From assembly GCF_026151205.1 (NCBI RefSeq), contig NC_087075.1:9041303-9105302 (forward strand): a stretch of 64,000 bases of DNA, read 5' to 3'. Of this stretch, positions 11,865 through 23,641 are shown piece by piece. The notes under the pieces were generated by a model. It saw only the letters and a program-made list of their open reading frames with translations. It had not been told where the DNA came from and did not search any database. Each line of letters opens with the position of its first letter. Positions within the stretch are counted from its first letter, which is position 1. The position numbers were made by a program, and so were the translations under genes. The stretch comes from Bolinopsis microptera (lineage: Eukaryota; Ctenophora; Tentaculata; Lobata; Bolinopsidae).

Positions 11865-12372
11865 TTTGACCAAAACCCATAATCATGGGTAGAGTGGACC
11901 GCTGCCAGTGTCTCTCTTTCCCAAACAAAAGGAAATGATATTAATTTGATTGACCGTTCTCAAATGCAAAATGATACCGAGAATGAAATCGGTCGCTCGC
12001 TTTTCCCATTCATTTACAATTGTAATAGATTAAGAAGAACTACCCAAAGGCAGCTGTACTCGGCAATAAAGATTCAATAAACTTCAGCTAATTCAATAAG
12101 TAATAACTACCACCCTTACCCCGAAATACTAGGTATCGACCCGAACGCAACCCAAAGAGATTTTTACAGCATCTGATTGATGTACCTAATCAATCGAAAC
12201 TTATTACAATTCGTAAGCCGTGAATGAATGGGAAAAGCGAGCGACCGATTTCATTCTCGGTATCATTTTGCATTTGAGAACGGTCAATCAAATTAATATC
12301 ATTTCCTTTTGTTTGGGAAAGAGAGACACTGGCAGCGGTCCACTCTACCCATGATTATGGGTTTTGGTCAAA
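11865..12372. repeat. Terminal hairpin of the element, copy 1
   Basis: Arms of about 165 bp start TTTGACCAAAACCCATAATC and end in the reverse complement GATTATGGGTTTTGGTCAAA. Conserved blocks within each arm include 'ggtagagtggaccgctgcca' and 'aatgaaatcggtcgctcgct'. The spacer is about 180 bp. Equivalent hairpins: 16011-16487, 17514-17840 and 48183-48455. Confidence 0.93.
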
Positions 12373-13485
12373 TAGTAATATAATAATAATAGCAATTAAT
12401 TAACCTTAGCTTGTAACCAGCTCAACCTCCACAATACAAATATACAAAATAATAAAAATAAACTTAAATAAGCAAATATTCACCCCTAAAAACCTCTAGA
12501 TACTATTTTAATTGACATAAGCGAGTCCAGCTCAGCTCAATTTAACCATGTTATTCCGGAGAGAGATATGTTGGAGCAGATAAACAGATCATCGGATGTA
12601 AGATGTTAAATATGATATAGCTTTTACACAATTAGTCACTGAGCCTCTGATGGGAGTGCAAGTGCTTTTTGAAGTTAGTTTCAATGGTTATACCTATCGA
12701 GGCTATAATGAATATTGTATTTTTATCACATCATGTTTTAACAACATGGGGAATGAGATCGCATTCCATTTCCACATTCTGGTAGATAATAGGAGCTAGG
12801 CAGATAAGAGGTGAGGGATATATAATCTAACTCTGAACAGTAATGGTACGAGCAATCAAAGCTTGTCATTTTGAGCAGAGTTTGATCATATTTTTGATGG
12901 ATATGAAATGTAAGAATTTTGAATAATTCCATAAATGAATGACAAATGATGTACAGATTTCCCAAAAATGTTCCGCGCTTGAACAGCGGTTTCGGGTTTA
13001 GTTTGTTTTTACCTGGGGACCCAGGCTGAGCACCGCCGCCCCGACCATAGCCCAGTAAGTTTTGCAAGACAGTAGTTCTTCCTAGCCATAGTAAGTAAAG
13101 TACTAGGGAGACATAATCTTAGGCTCTTAAATTAACACACATGTTGGGTAGCATTGTTAATATGGTCAAAAACAAAATCAGGGATATTTACAAACAGCAA
13201 TCTTATGAGCCGTTACTAGTTGGTAACACTAACCACAGGAGGGCTAAAGTGGAAAGAAACTGTGACCACTAACTCAGATGAATAAGCTAATAAGGTAACA
13301 AATTAAGCAACTTTCACTTCCAAGGTGCTAATAATAAATCGGTGTTTTAAACTAAATGCGATCCTACACATCGGTTAAATTTGTTGGTATAATATTATTG
13401 TATTTGCAATTAATCCAGATCGGAACATCATTTATTAGTCGCATAGTTGTAATGTCTCTGCGGCAAAATTTGTATTATCCCGTAT
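12373..13485. other. Spacer between elements with a shortened TTAC-MITE
   Basis: No gene recognised. At about 13016-13066 there is a 50-bp, internally deleted relative of the TTAC/GTAA MITE seen elsewhere: it begins TTACCTGGGGACCCAGGCTG and ends AGCCCAGTAAG. The rest is AT-rich. Confidence 0.5.
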
Positions 13486-14028
13486 CACAATGCTGGCAAG
13501 CATTACCGTCGCCCTTATATTCACAATACTATTTACCCCCTATACTATTATATCCCCTTTATTGTTTTCCAGGCATTAAGACTTTTTCGAAAGTAGTTCA
13601 GCAGGTACATTTAAGTTCAAAACATTCTAATTCAATGTTAAAGATGACAGGAATAAGAAATAGTTATATGGAGGTTTTTAAGAAATTTGCGCATGATACG
13701 CGCCAGCATGTTATACGAAATTAGGTAAAAAACCCAAAATCGCCATATTCAGGTGCCTTAAAAACCATGTTAAAATTGAGTTAGAGATCTGAAACTTTGC
13801 AGGGCGTCTAGACCTTGTCCAAGTCGACAGTAAACAAAAATTTCATGTTTCAGGAGTATCGGGAAGTGGGTTTTCTAGAACCCCTGTTTTACAACAGATA
13901 TTGTCGTGAAGATCACAGTGCTGGCAAGCACGACCGGTGCATTTATTGTGGGTATACTATGCACCCCCTTTACTATTATACCCCCTTTACTATTATACCC
14001 CCTTTGGTACACGTTACAAGCCTCTTTC

Positions 14029-14085
14029 GTGCACGCGAAGCGTGCACTCCGGCCGGAGGCGGCGGCCGAAGGCCGCCGCCTCCGG
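14029..14085. repeat. Two adjacent GAA-triloop GC-rich hairpins (copy 2)
   Basis: Identical to the pair at 10401-10457: an 8-bp stem with GAA loop (14029-14047) and a 15-bp stem with GAA loop (14053-14085). The upstream sister module at 13486 lacks it and instead reads straight from 'cccctttattg' to 'ttttccaggcattaag'. Confidence 0.95.
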
Positions 14086-14768
14086 CAGGAGTTTTTCAGG
14101 CATTAAGACTCATCGGAAGTCGTTCAGCAGATTTATTTTTAGTTCAAAACATTCTAATTTGATGTCAAAGATGACAGGAATAAAAAATAGTTATGTTGAG
14201 ATTTTTAAGAAATTTGCATAAAATACTCGCCAGCACTGTTATACGAAATTCGGTAAAAAACCCAAAATCGCCATATTCAGGTGCCTTAAAAACCATGTTA
14301 AAATCGAGTTAGAGATCTGAAATTTTTCAGGGCGTCTAGACGTTGACCAAATCGACTGCAAAAAAGTTTCAGGTTTCAGGAGCATCGGGAAATGGGTTTT
14401 CTAGAACCCCTGTTTTACGACAGATTGTCGTGATACATACATATTCAGGGATAGACGCTTTGACAGTCAAATGTAGTCAATTGTATCCTAAATTTAAGTG
14501 TCCATAGATTCAAAAGTATAAAAGATACAGCCATTTCCGACCACAGATCTTGAAAATAATTGTTTACACTTTAGTTTATATTGTATAAAAAAATTATTTG
14601 ACGTCATAAACACCCCTTGATGACGTCATCAAGTTAACCGTTTTTAAAACTTGATTTTCGACAAAGTAATAACTTTTAAAATTGATTTTACACCATTTAA
14701 AAGTAATTTTTTTCAACATCTGAGGAAATTTTTATCTTAGATAATTGTTCAAGCATTCTGAAAATCTG

Positions 14769-15299
14769 GTAATCTTGTTTTGCTCTTATGAGTGGGTCAA
14801 TCATTTATTTTTAATTGTAGTTGACGAAATGAGAGTCTCCACTCAGTGTGTTAAAACATAATTCTTTGTCGACGTTTCGGCTACATGCCTTTTTCATAAA
14901 CAGGACGTACTGAAAACTTACATAGCTGCAAAGATACAATGTTAAAATAATCTATTAATACTACGAAATATAACAACAACAAATAACATTTTGAAACCCA
15001 ACCACGATCACAAATTTTTTCCAAAAGAAACATAAAATATAACGGCTAAAAGAATCCACAACGCAACAAGCCGTGAATAATTCCTCATAGTACTACAAAC
15101 ATTTTAACAAGATAGCTCCTTCATAAAACTGAGTAATCAAAATTTATTTAGGTTAATAAGTTCAATATTACATTAACTTCCAAGTATATTTTATCCAATC
15201 ACCTTCATTTACGGACTCAGACAATTGAGTATTAATTTCTGGGTTTTCACGTTTTATTAGAACCGACTGCCACAATTGACGGTCCACATAGTTTTTACA
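14769..15299. mobile_element. Insertion with hammerhead-like core, possibly Penelope-related
   Basis: This insert in copy 2 has, on the minus strand around 14867-14913, the boxes CTG-TTT-ATGA, a GGC/GCC stem II with loop ATGTA, GAAAC and GTCGAC. They are in the order of the minimal hammerhead ribozymes carried by Penelope-like retroelements. The CTGATGA box is split by three extra Ts, so activity is doubtful. No RT frame is present. Assignment is inference. Confidence 0.4.
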
Positions 15300-16492
15300 T
15301 CTACCGGAAAGTTTTCTTATCTTACTCCTTCATAAAGATATTTGCCTTTGAAGTTAGTGCTTTTTTGAAAAATTATTTTATAAAAACGTCAATTTTGCGA
15401 TTTAGTATTCTCTGGTGTTGGGCTATCCCTTGGGTTGTGGAGCTCAGTTATGCTTTCTATAGGTATAAATTGTGCATTAGGCTAGTTTTAAAGTTGAAAA
15501 TCGAAAAGTTGCACACGTGGGGACACGCCCAAATTGATTAAAAATTGCTAAAATCACTGAAAATGGGTGTTTTCACGATTTTATCAACTTTGGAGTCCCG
15601 CTGTGATCCAAGTTCTATTTGAAATCTTTTGAAACTTTGCACTCTTATCAAACTATATATAAAATACCGCTATGCAAAAATTTACGGCGATTCAGTATTG
15701 GATGCGCACGCAACAACCGCTCAAAGTTTGCACGTGCGAACGGTGAGAATTTTGCTCATTCGTGATTTCGAACAAATTCTGCTTTACCACGACAGTTCAA
15801 TGTCATTATATATGAATTTAATGGCAACTTGAATGATTATAATGTTTTATGTTCAGTCAGTGATAGACCGATATGCTTACCTAAACACAAGGAAATGTTT
15901 TTAAAGGAAAAATTTCGAAATCGTTGAAACTTCCTCCTTATTAATGAAGACATCAGTTTATATTTCGACTTTATAAAGTACCCTGACAATATAATCAAAA
16001 AGAGATGATATTTGACCAAAACCCATAATCATGGGTAGAGTGGACCGCTGCCAGTGTCTCTTTCCCAAACAAAAGGAAATGATATTAATTTGATTGACCG
16101 TTCTCAAATGCAAAATGATACCGAGAATGAAATCGGTCGCTCGCTTTTCCCATTAATTTACAATTGTAATAGATTAAGAAGAACTACCCGAAGGCAGCTG
16201 TACTCAGCAATAAAGAATCAATAAACTTCAGCTAATTCACTAACTACCAGTACCACCCTTATTCCGAAATACTAGGTATATCGACCCGAACGCAACCCAA
16301 AGGAATTTTTACAACATGTGATTGATTGTAAGCCGTGAATGAATGGGAAAAGCGAGCGACCGATTTCATTCTCGGTATCATTTTGCATTTGAGAACGGTC
16401 AATCAAATTAATATCATTTCTTTTTGTTTGGGAAAGAGAGACACTGGCAGCGGTCCACTCTACCCATGATTATGGGTTTTGGTCAAATATAT

Positions 16493-17840
16493 ATATAATA
16501 ATATGTATAGACGCTTTTTGCAGTCAATTGTAGCCTACATTTAAGTGTCCGTAGATTCAAAAGTATAAAAGATACAGTCATTTCGAACCACAGGTTTTAA
16601 AGATAATCGTTTATACTTTAGTTTACTTTATATTGAAAAATAATTTATCATCATCATCATCACTTGATGACGTCATCAATTTAAGTGTTTTTAAAACTTG
16701 ATTTTTGACAAAACAACAACTTTTCAAATCGATTTTACACCATTAAAGAGTAATTTTATTCAAAATCTGAGGACATTTTTACCTTAGATAATTGTTCAAG
16801 CATTCTAAAAATCTACCGGAAAAGTTTCCTACCTTACTCCTTCATAAAGATATTTGCTATTGAAGTTAGTGCTTTTTTGAAGAATAATTTTATAAAAACA
16901 CAAAAGTTGTGAATTAGTATTCTCTGGTGTTGGGCTATCCCTTGGGTTGTGGAGCTCAATTTTGCTTCTCAAAGGTGTAAATTGTTTTATAGGCTAGTTT
17001 TAAAGTTAAAAATCGAAAAGTTGCACACGTGGGGACACGCCCAAATTCATTTAAAATAGCTAAAATCACTAAAAATTTTGATTTTCACGATTTTTATCAA
17101 CTTTGGAGTCCCGTTGTGATCCAAGTTCTTTTTGAAATCTTCTGAAACTTTGCATGCTTATCAAACTATATATTAAATACCACTATGCAAAAATTTACGG
17201 TGATTCAATATTGGATGCGCACGCAACGTCCGCTCAAAGTTTGCACGTGCGAAAGGTGAGAATTTTGCTCATTCGTGATTTCGAATATATTCTGCTTTCC
17301 ACGATATTTAAATGGCATTATATATGAATTTAATGCCAACTTGAATGAGTAAAAAGTGCCATATTCAGTCGGTTATCGACAGATATACCTAACTAAACAC
17401 AAGGAAACGTTTTCAAAGGCAGAATTTCGAAATCGTCGAAATTACCTCCTTGTTAATGAAGTTTCGACTAGCTGTGTAAATTATCCTGACATTATAATCA
17501 AAAAGAGATGATATTTGACCAAAACCCATAATCATGGGTAGAGTGTACCGCTGCCAGTGTCTCTCTTTTCCAAACAAAAGGAAATGATATTAATTTGAGG
17601 AACAGTCCGCTAATGCAAATTGATACCGAGAATGAAATCGGTCGCTCGCTTTTTCCATTCGATCACGGCTCACGAATTGTAATAAAGCTTATTGATTTGA
17701 AAAAGCGAGCGACCGATTTCATTCTCGGTATCAATTTGCATTAGCGGACTGTTCCTCAAATTAATATCATTTCCTTTTGTTTGGAAAAGAGAGACACTGG
17801 CAGCGGTACACTCTACCCATGATTATGGGTTTTGGTCAAA
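16493..17840. mobile_element. Terminal-hairpin element, copy 3 (5'-truncated)
   Basis: Starts inside the body ('tatagacgctttttgcagtc') and lacks the 5' module and GC-rich hairpins. It ends in the hairpin 17514-17840, whose loop is shorter than in copies 1 and 2. It lies directly behind copy 2, separated only by a short AT run, so the pair is nearly tandem. Confidence 0.8.
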
Positions 17841-18296
17841 TTATTAATATAATATTATTTGTAGGAACAGGAGAAACACAATTTTTGGACGCGACCGAGA
17901 GGATAAGGATTCTTTGAGCTACGTTAAATCTAAATATACCACCTCCGTAACATCCACAATAAATTGAATAAATTTGTATGATCGTAATTAGCTATATATA
18001 TAGGTCACCGTACCAATGTCCTATTATTAGTAATATTAATAAACGAAACAGAACTAGGACTTTGGTAAACGATCGGTTTAAATCTAAGTAGTCGAAATTG
18101 TAATTCTATTAGCTCGGTATGATTTTCATATTTGAGTACGGAAGGATGTTACCGTTACGATGTTATAAGTAAGTTCCTAGTGCCAATATGAAATTAGCTG
18201 CTTTTATTGCAGTAATAATTAGTCAAGCTTATAAGTCGCGACGGAATCAAATAATATGAAACTAAAATTGTTACGAACTTAAGGACACGATTTAAA
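17841..18296. other. No gene recognised
   Basis: AT-rich spacer between the third terminal-hairpin element and the retrotransposon remnant; nothing identifiable. Confidence 0.4.
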
Positions 18297-19015
18297 GTTA
18301 TTATGGTTAAATAGCATATTTAGTCTTTTAAATGTCCTCGCTTTGCAGTATGGAACAACATAAATTTAGCTTATTCAAGGTCAAATAACACTATTTTGTG
18401 TTTCATTATTTTAGCTATTATGGTGTTTTAGCTACACCTCCGAAGAATCCTCAACATCAGATGGCCTACTGGGGTTATTTCTAATGAGGCACTCTATGCT
18501 CGTTGTTATGTCACTCCCTTGTCTGTGAGAGTCTCTAAGTTTCGATGGAGAATGTTAGGACATATCTTAAGAGGACAGGAAGACTCACCAGCATACACCT
18601 CTATGTTATTTGCTATAAATTCTGATATTTTTATGGAAGGGAGACGAGGTAGACCATGTTTAAACTTATTAGATGTTATTAGAAAAGACTTGACTAGTAG
18701 AAATCTTGATATTAGACTTAAGAATTTGACTGATTTCGAAGACCTTAGATTTTTAGCTTTAGATAGGGAGGAGTGGAAGAAGTTAGAAGATGGTTGATGT
18801 TTTGTTTTCTTTTTTATGCGTTTTGATATCTATAAGGTGCCTAGGATGCTCTTTTAAAGAGATATTTCGTACTTTGAAAGATTTTCTACTACTATTATGG
18901 TTAAATAGCATATTTAGTCTTATACGTCTTCGCTTTTGCAGTATGGAACAACATAAATTAAGCTTATTCAAAGTCAAATAACACTATTTTGTGTTTCATT
19001 ATTTTAGCTATCGCA
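18297..19015 (+). pseudogene. Non-LTR RT C-terminal remnant between 120-bp direct repeats
   Basis: The plus-strand frame 18519-18797 reads VSKFRWRMLGHILRGQED...GRRGRPCLNLLDVIRKDL, the conserved tail after the RT domain in RTE-like retrotransposons (R-x-L-GH-x-R and RGRP). The RT core is missing. The stretch is bracketed by direct repeats of about 120 bp (18297-18420 and 18893-19015) that share 'ggttaaatagcatatttagt' and 'cactattttgtgtttcatta'. The repeats could be a local duplication or the 3' UTRs of two tandem copies. Confidence 0.6.
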
Positions 19016-19419
19016 AATAACATATAAAGTCTTTAGGCGTCTTGATGTGTGTTTTTTATAAAGTTTTGCCTTCATCTTGGATTGAACGATAAACGATTTT
19101 TCAGTCATTTTTAAATACTTATCTGCAGATGATATTGATCACGATAGGATAAAAAACCTTCTTGAAAATAACCCTAAACTTTATTTTGCGATTGCAACGA
19201 TTTTGCGGTCAGCAAAAGGTTTAGATAGAATTTGTCAATTTTGCCACCTTGGTCGAATTTCTACCTGAACTTCGTTTAAAGGCCTTATCCGACATATCTT
19301 CATTTTGTTTATAAACACTAAAGCCTGAGATCCCCAAGTAATTTACCCTCAGCCTACAGCTACCTCCAAACTTCACCAGCTCCCAAACCTACAGCTGTCC
19401 AGAGTCAAATAAATATAAG

Positions 19420-20076
19420 TGTACATTTTTTGGAGTCATTATTAATTATAATTTAACGTGGAATGATCATAATATTACCAATGTAATAACGCGCCAGTTT
19501 CAAAATCTTGCGGATCACTTTACTCCATAAGTTCTATAGTACCAGCCAAAGTGTTAAGACAAGTATATATTTCACTTGTTCAACCATATTTAATGTATTG
19601 TATACGGATACCACTGGGGTGCTGTTTTTCACCATCCTTTGCTGCAAAAACTGTTTGTGTTGCAGAAAAAATGTATTTGTATTGTGAGTAGAAAAACAAT
19701 AAAGATTAATCACAAGTTTCAACATACGAAACCAATGTTCTTTCGTTTGAAATTATTAACCTTGTTTCACTTATTTACATACTTTACAGGATGTATTGTA
19801 ATGAGGCTACTTGAAGAACAAATTCCTGTTGATGTTTATCACCGGTTTAGCAAGTCAAAGAGATCATGCAGACTTCTATATCCTAAATTCTCAATGTCTA
19901 AGACCAAGAATAGTAATTTTGTTTTTAATGCATCAAAAATTTTAAATTATCTTCTTGATCATGATGTACCGTATCATCTTTTGTCAATTTCACTATTTAA
20001 AAAGAGATTTAAGAACCATTTGCTTCATATACAAAACCTAGGACTTAATGAGGACCATGTAATCACGATATCTTAA
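19420..20076 (+). pseudogene. CR1/jockey-type non-LTR RT C-terminal fragment
   Basis: The best-preserved part (19639-20076) reads LLQKLFVLQKKCICIVSRK...HTKPMFFRLKLLTLFHLFTY...FKKRFKNHLL. This is the helical region following the RT catalytic core in CR1/jockey-like elements. The stretch just before it (about 19420-19640) still reads FFGVIINYNLTWNDH and YGYHWGAVF but contains stops. Catalytic motifs are absent. Decayed. Confidence 0.65.
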
Positions 20077-20170
20077 TCTCGAATGTATCAATTTTATAAA
20101 ATAAGTTAGTTACAACTAGTTTGCACTTTAACCGATATAATAGCCCCACCCTTTAAGTGTTAAACAGATC

Positions 20171-20286
20171 TTCTGGGGACCCCAGGCTATTAATATGCTT
20201 ATGTTCATTATTATATTTATGTTCATATTTATGTTCATAATTCAAATAGAAATTCGGCGGAATGACAGGCTGAGCGCCGCCCAGTA
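20171..20286 (-). mobile_element. TTAC/GTAA MITE, copy
   Basis: About 115 bp running from GGGGACCCCAGGCTATTAAT through 'tatgttcat' repeats to 'aggctgagcgccgcccagtaa'. The same layout occurs at 41053-41148 and 48683-48767 and, split, at 43699-44556. The palindrome TGGGGACCCCA is diagnostic of one end. Confidence 0.8.
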
Positions 20287-20450
20287 AAGATTTTCATGTC
20301 ACGATGTATAATGATTTAGCCCTAAGGTGCTCGGTTTTATTTAATATTTCCTAATTAATGAAACGCTCAGCTAGGTCCTTTACATTCAAATGAACTGCTA
20401 TATACGGGGCTAAGGGTTGCTACATGCATTGTCTATTTAGTTTGATATTA

Positions 20451-21313
20451 GTAGAGGCTCTTACGGGCATTGTCTGCTCGATACGCTAGGGACCCCAAAT
20501 ACACCTTACTAGACGTATTTTTGACCGTAGAATCGATTAAAAGTGGTTTTAAGATGATTGGACTGACTTTTTGGGGGTAAAATCGCAAAAAACCGATTTT
20601 TGGGCAAAAAATAGGCCAAAAAACCATGTTTTTTGATATTTTGAACAAGTTAATTTTGTTGGCATGTCGGCAAAACTTGCATGGAGATAGTTAAAACTCA
20701 GCCGCACAAGATGGTTTAAAAATTTGAAAAATCCCTCTATTTTTTTGGGGGTAAAAATCCAAAAAAGTGGTAAAAATTTTGACTTTTTTGCTTGAAGTTT
20801 GAATAATTTTTTGCAGTTGTATTAAATCAACCCAAAAATAGTCACATCGTGTTTGCCTAAATTTTTCCTTTCCGAGAAGTACCCACTTCATATACTTTAT
20901 CGAAGTTTGAATATTGTCACTCCGCAAGCGTTTTTGCCAAATTTTTGACGCGCACTACGCGTACGCGCAAAAGCATTTAGTTGTTATCAATTGGCATCCG
21001 CGCGTTCATCATAAATTTCAAACAGCTATAACTCAGCGAGATTATGTCCGTTCTAGCTCATATTTTCACACCAAATAGAAAACAATGTGATCTTATTGCT
21101 GACAAAATATGAATATAATTACTTTATTTGCCTTAGAGTAATAGACTGTCAAAGTTTAAAACGCGCATTGGTATAGCACGTGACTAATAAGGCCAAATTT
21201 ATACTTCTTAACATATTATCGATCCTTAGACATCATACCATTGTGTCCAATTAGCGGTAAGGTCTCTAAACTCGTAGCAGAAAACACGTCTTTTTGCCCG
21301 TAAGAGCCTCTAC
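20451..21313. mobile_element. TA-flanked MITE (Tc1/mariner-like) with 20-bp TIRs
   Basis: Terminal inverted repeats GTAGAGGCTCTTACGGGCA / TGCCCGTAAGAGCCTCTAC with TA on both sides (20449-20450 and 21314-21315). The element is 863 bp. The interior has A/T runs and a GC-rich patch 'gcgcactacgcgtacgcgc' at 20949-20967. No transposase. Confidence 0.85.
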
Positions 21314-21315
21314 TA

Positions 21316-21763
21316 TATCGTTACGTTCAATATATTGTCGAGTCACTTGCACAGTTGCACTTGTGTTTTTACATTTGCAAATTAAACGCGTGCTCCCACA
21401 AATCAAACTGTTCAGCTGTTGTAATTAATCACAGCACGCATGACGGCAATATACGAGCTGAATAGGAGTATACACAGGAAATTTCCAAATTATATTTATA
21501 CCACTACTAGTACTACATGACTGCAGTTGTGCTTATTTCAATATTCAACTTTTATTATCATTTTAGGAGTATAGGGCACTCGACACTGTCTTGTCCTAGA
21601 CAACAGTGAACCGCTCAACCACTTTCAACCGCAAGTTAATACATATCTAATCTAAATCCACAAAACTAGTATAGCTGGCTGCTGGAATACCTTGATACGT
21701 AAAAAAGGGCCGATATCTTGCCAAGTCCTCCTCACAGCTTTGAGTCTGCCCCGGATATTTAAA
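21316..21763. other. Upstream region of the small membrane-protein gene
   Basis: No gene recognised. An acceptor-like CTCCTCACAG ends at 21737, 27 bases upstream of the ATG at 21764, so a 5' UTR intron is possible. Confidence 0.35.
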
Positions 21764-23641
21764 ATGGATGACGTGATGTCGGTGGTGGGGGCGGTGGTGG
21801 CGGTTCTGATTCTCTCCACCGGTCTGATTATAGCCCTCATATTCCTATGTTTCTGTTGTAGGACTCACTGTGGAGGGGTCGGCTCCAACCAGGTCACTAA
21901 CTCGAATTTTCATGTTATTCGTTTGAACCTGTTTTATGCCGGGTTTCCAAATACATGTCTTCAGTAGTTTTGGCAAGTTTGACGGTGTAACTTAGTAACT
22001 AATGAATTTGTTCGGGCATATTAAATTCCCCAACTTGTGGTCTCATGAGAATTATTTCATCTCCTTCGTGTTACAGGTGACACCTGTAACTCTAACCAAA
22101 GTGGTGTGAGGAAACAGTGCAGATATGGGGGGTTTTGTTGAAAATTGTAATACAAGCTTGTGATCAGAAAGATAATAAACGGGGGTTTTACTTAACGGGT
22201 GCTAAAGTTTCCTGGATTTAACTCAATAGCAAGGTTTGTTCTGTAAACTTTTAAAACTTAACTAACTATGGTATCGTTCACATATTACGTAATAACTTCT
22301 TGGCCAATTGTTAATCCTCCTCAGTATTACACATAGCTATCCTGTTAAAGTTGCGCAAGCGTAATCACTTAGGGGGAGGGAGTGTTGATAGTGATAACGT
22401 AATATGCGAAAGACCCCTTACACCCTGAATTAATTAGTTTTAGTTTGCTATGATATCTTGACCATTGTTAATGATCTGGCCCGGCGCGCGTTGATTCACG
22501 ATGTCAATCCTTCGCAGCTCGGTGAGGCACAGTGGTGCACCTCGCCGATCTAGCGAAGAGTGGTTGCGAGAAGCATTATTTGATGCGCGCGCGACCCAGT
22601 AGTGCATCGCGCTACAAGCTACTTCGTAGCTCTTGCCATCGGGCAGAAAGCGGCGCGCGCTACTTCGAAGAAATTTAGACGAGTAACATCCTATCCGTCA
22701 ATATAGTCAGTGTAATAAGCGCCAAGCGCGAGCACAGAACTTTTTTTCTCCGATTTCGATAAATTTGGTACCAAAAGTTGTCTAAAAATGTGAATAAAAT
22801 AAATCCACCGTGTAGCAATTTTCGGAAAAAATGCTACACGGCGCTTGTTCGCCGCGCGTGCTTTTTTCGCGCAAATTTTTAGTTTTTGGCCTATAACTTT
22901 CATATTTTCAATTATTATCACATAGTTATTATGGTATCGTAATCAGCTCATCAAGACGAAACTTTTAGTACTAATATTTTAAGATTTAAAGGAATTTTTT
23001 TTCAAAAGTTTTTAATCTGAACACAAGGTAAAATTTTGTCATACGTTGTATGACCCGCCGCGCACGAAGTGCGCGGCTCCCCCTGTAGCGACCGTGGGGG
23101 TCACCACGTGATACAAGTAAAATTTTGAAAGAATTTTCGAAATTTTGGTGCTTTAAATATTATAATTTTGGTATCAAAAGTTGCGTCTGATTAAGCTTAT
23201 TACGATTCTGTAAGAATTATTTCAAAATATTCAATATTTTAGGAGTTATAGGCATTTTAAGCAATGAATTAACCATTTTTGTCCATATTACACTTTTGCA
23301 ATGCACAGGAGGCACACATACATCTCAACGAATCGTGCTACACGGTGAATTTTCATTATTCATAGTTAAAGGCAACTTTTGGTACCAAATTTATCAAAAT
23401 CAGAGACAAAAAATTCTGTGCCAACTCATGGCGCTTATTACATAGACTAATATGATATCTTACGTGCAGACTGCAGCTCAGACATCCTTTGTAATAATTA
23501 TTCCATGTTCTCCTTAAAAATGAGCAGGTTTGATATCATATCATTTTATATCAACTTCAGGGCAAGAAATTTGAGCAGCTTAGACGAGCTTATAACGACT
23601 TGATACGACACAACGAGGAGGTACTACGCTGCTTAACTTAA
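21764..23641 (+). CDS. Small single-pass membrane protein, two exons
   Basis: Exon 1 (21764-21892) codes for MDDVMSVVGA, a hydrophobic segment of about 20 residues (positions 6-30) and a cysteine-rich juxtamembrane stretch (FCCRTHCGG), ending SNQ at a GT donor. Exon 2 (23561-23641), after TTCAACTTCAG, continues in phase with GKKFEQLRRAYNDLIRHNEE and ends VLRCLT-stop. The product is 69 residues: N-terminus out or lumenal, one TM helix, and a short charged amphipathic cytosolic tail. An alternative acceptor at 22076 (TTACAG) would give a different tail, VTPVTLTKVV-stop, also in phase. The intron holds a 750-bp MITE. I do not recognise the family; the CC-rich post-TM segment recalls Shisa-like proteins only loosely. 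Confidence 0.55.
22480..22680. repeat. Dispersed GC-rich repeat, related to 42110-42240
   Basis: CGCGCG-rich tract with 'cagctcggtgaggcacagt', 'cgccgatctagcgaag' and 'gagaagcattatttgatgcg'. A reverse-complement relative is seen at about 42110-42235 ('cttctcgcaacgctagatcg', 'gtgccttgccgagctgcga'). It is in the intron of the small membrane-protein gene. Confidence 0.65.
22703..23451. mobile_element. MITE with about 115-bp imperfect terminal inverted repeats
   Basis: Left end 'tagtcagtgtaataagcgcc' and right end (reverse complement) 'tagtctatgtaataagcgcc'. The inverted similarity extends through 'ataaatttggtaccaaaagt' and 'accgtgtagca'. The interior is non-coding and contains a GC island at 23051-23105. 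A decayed relative of the same ends lies at 40960-41215. It is inserted in the intron of the 21764-23641 gene. Confidence 0.75.

Larger units (their letters stand above)
10274..12372. mobile_element. Terminal-hairpin element, copy 1
   Basis: Homologous over nearly its whole length to 13486-16487 and, in its 3' part, to 16500-17840 and 47990-48455. The order is: a 335-bp module with ends ACAGTGCTGGC / GCCAGCACTGT (10280-10612); a conserved non-coding body with 'acccaaaatcgccatattc' and 'tatgcttacctaaacacaag'; then a roughly 508-bp terminal hairpin (11865-12372). No transposase or RT frame is visible, so it is non-autonomous. An AT dinucleotide run lies at 10810-10840. Confidence 0.8.
13486..16487. 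mobile_element. Terminal-hairpin element, copy 2, with duplicated 5' module
   Basis: Same family as 10274-12372. Its 5' module is present twice in tandem: 13486-13912 (short form, with no GC-rich hairpin pair) and 13915-14435 (long form, with the pair at 14029-14085). Between 14769 and 15299 the body is interrupted by about 530 bp of unrelated sequence; the flanks 'aaaatct' and 'atctaccgg' resume the homology. The 3' terminal hairpin is 16011-16487. No coding capacity is visible. Confidence 0.8.

Noticed and set aside
18297-19015. LTR retrotransposon with 120-bp LTRs
   Set aside because: The enclosed coding remnant is the tail of a non-LTR RT, and the repeats lack TG...CA ends, primer-binding site or polypurine tract.
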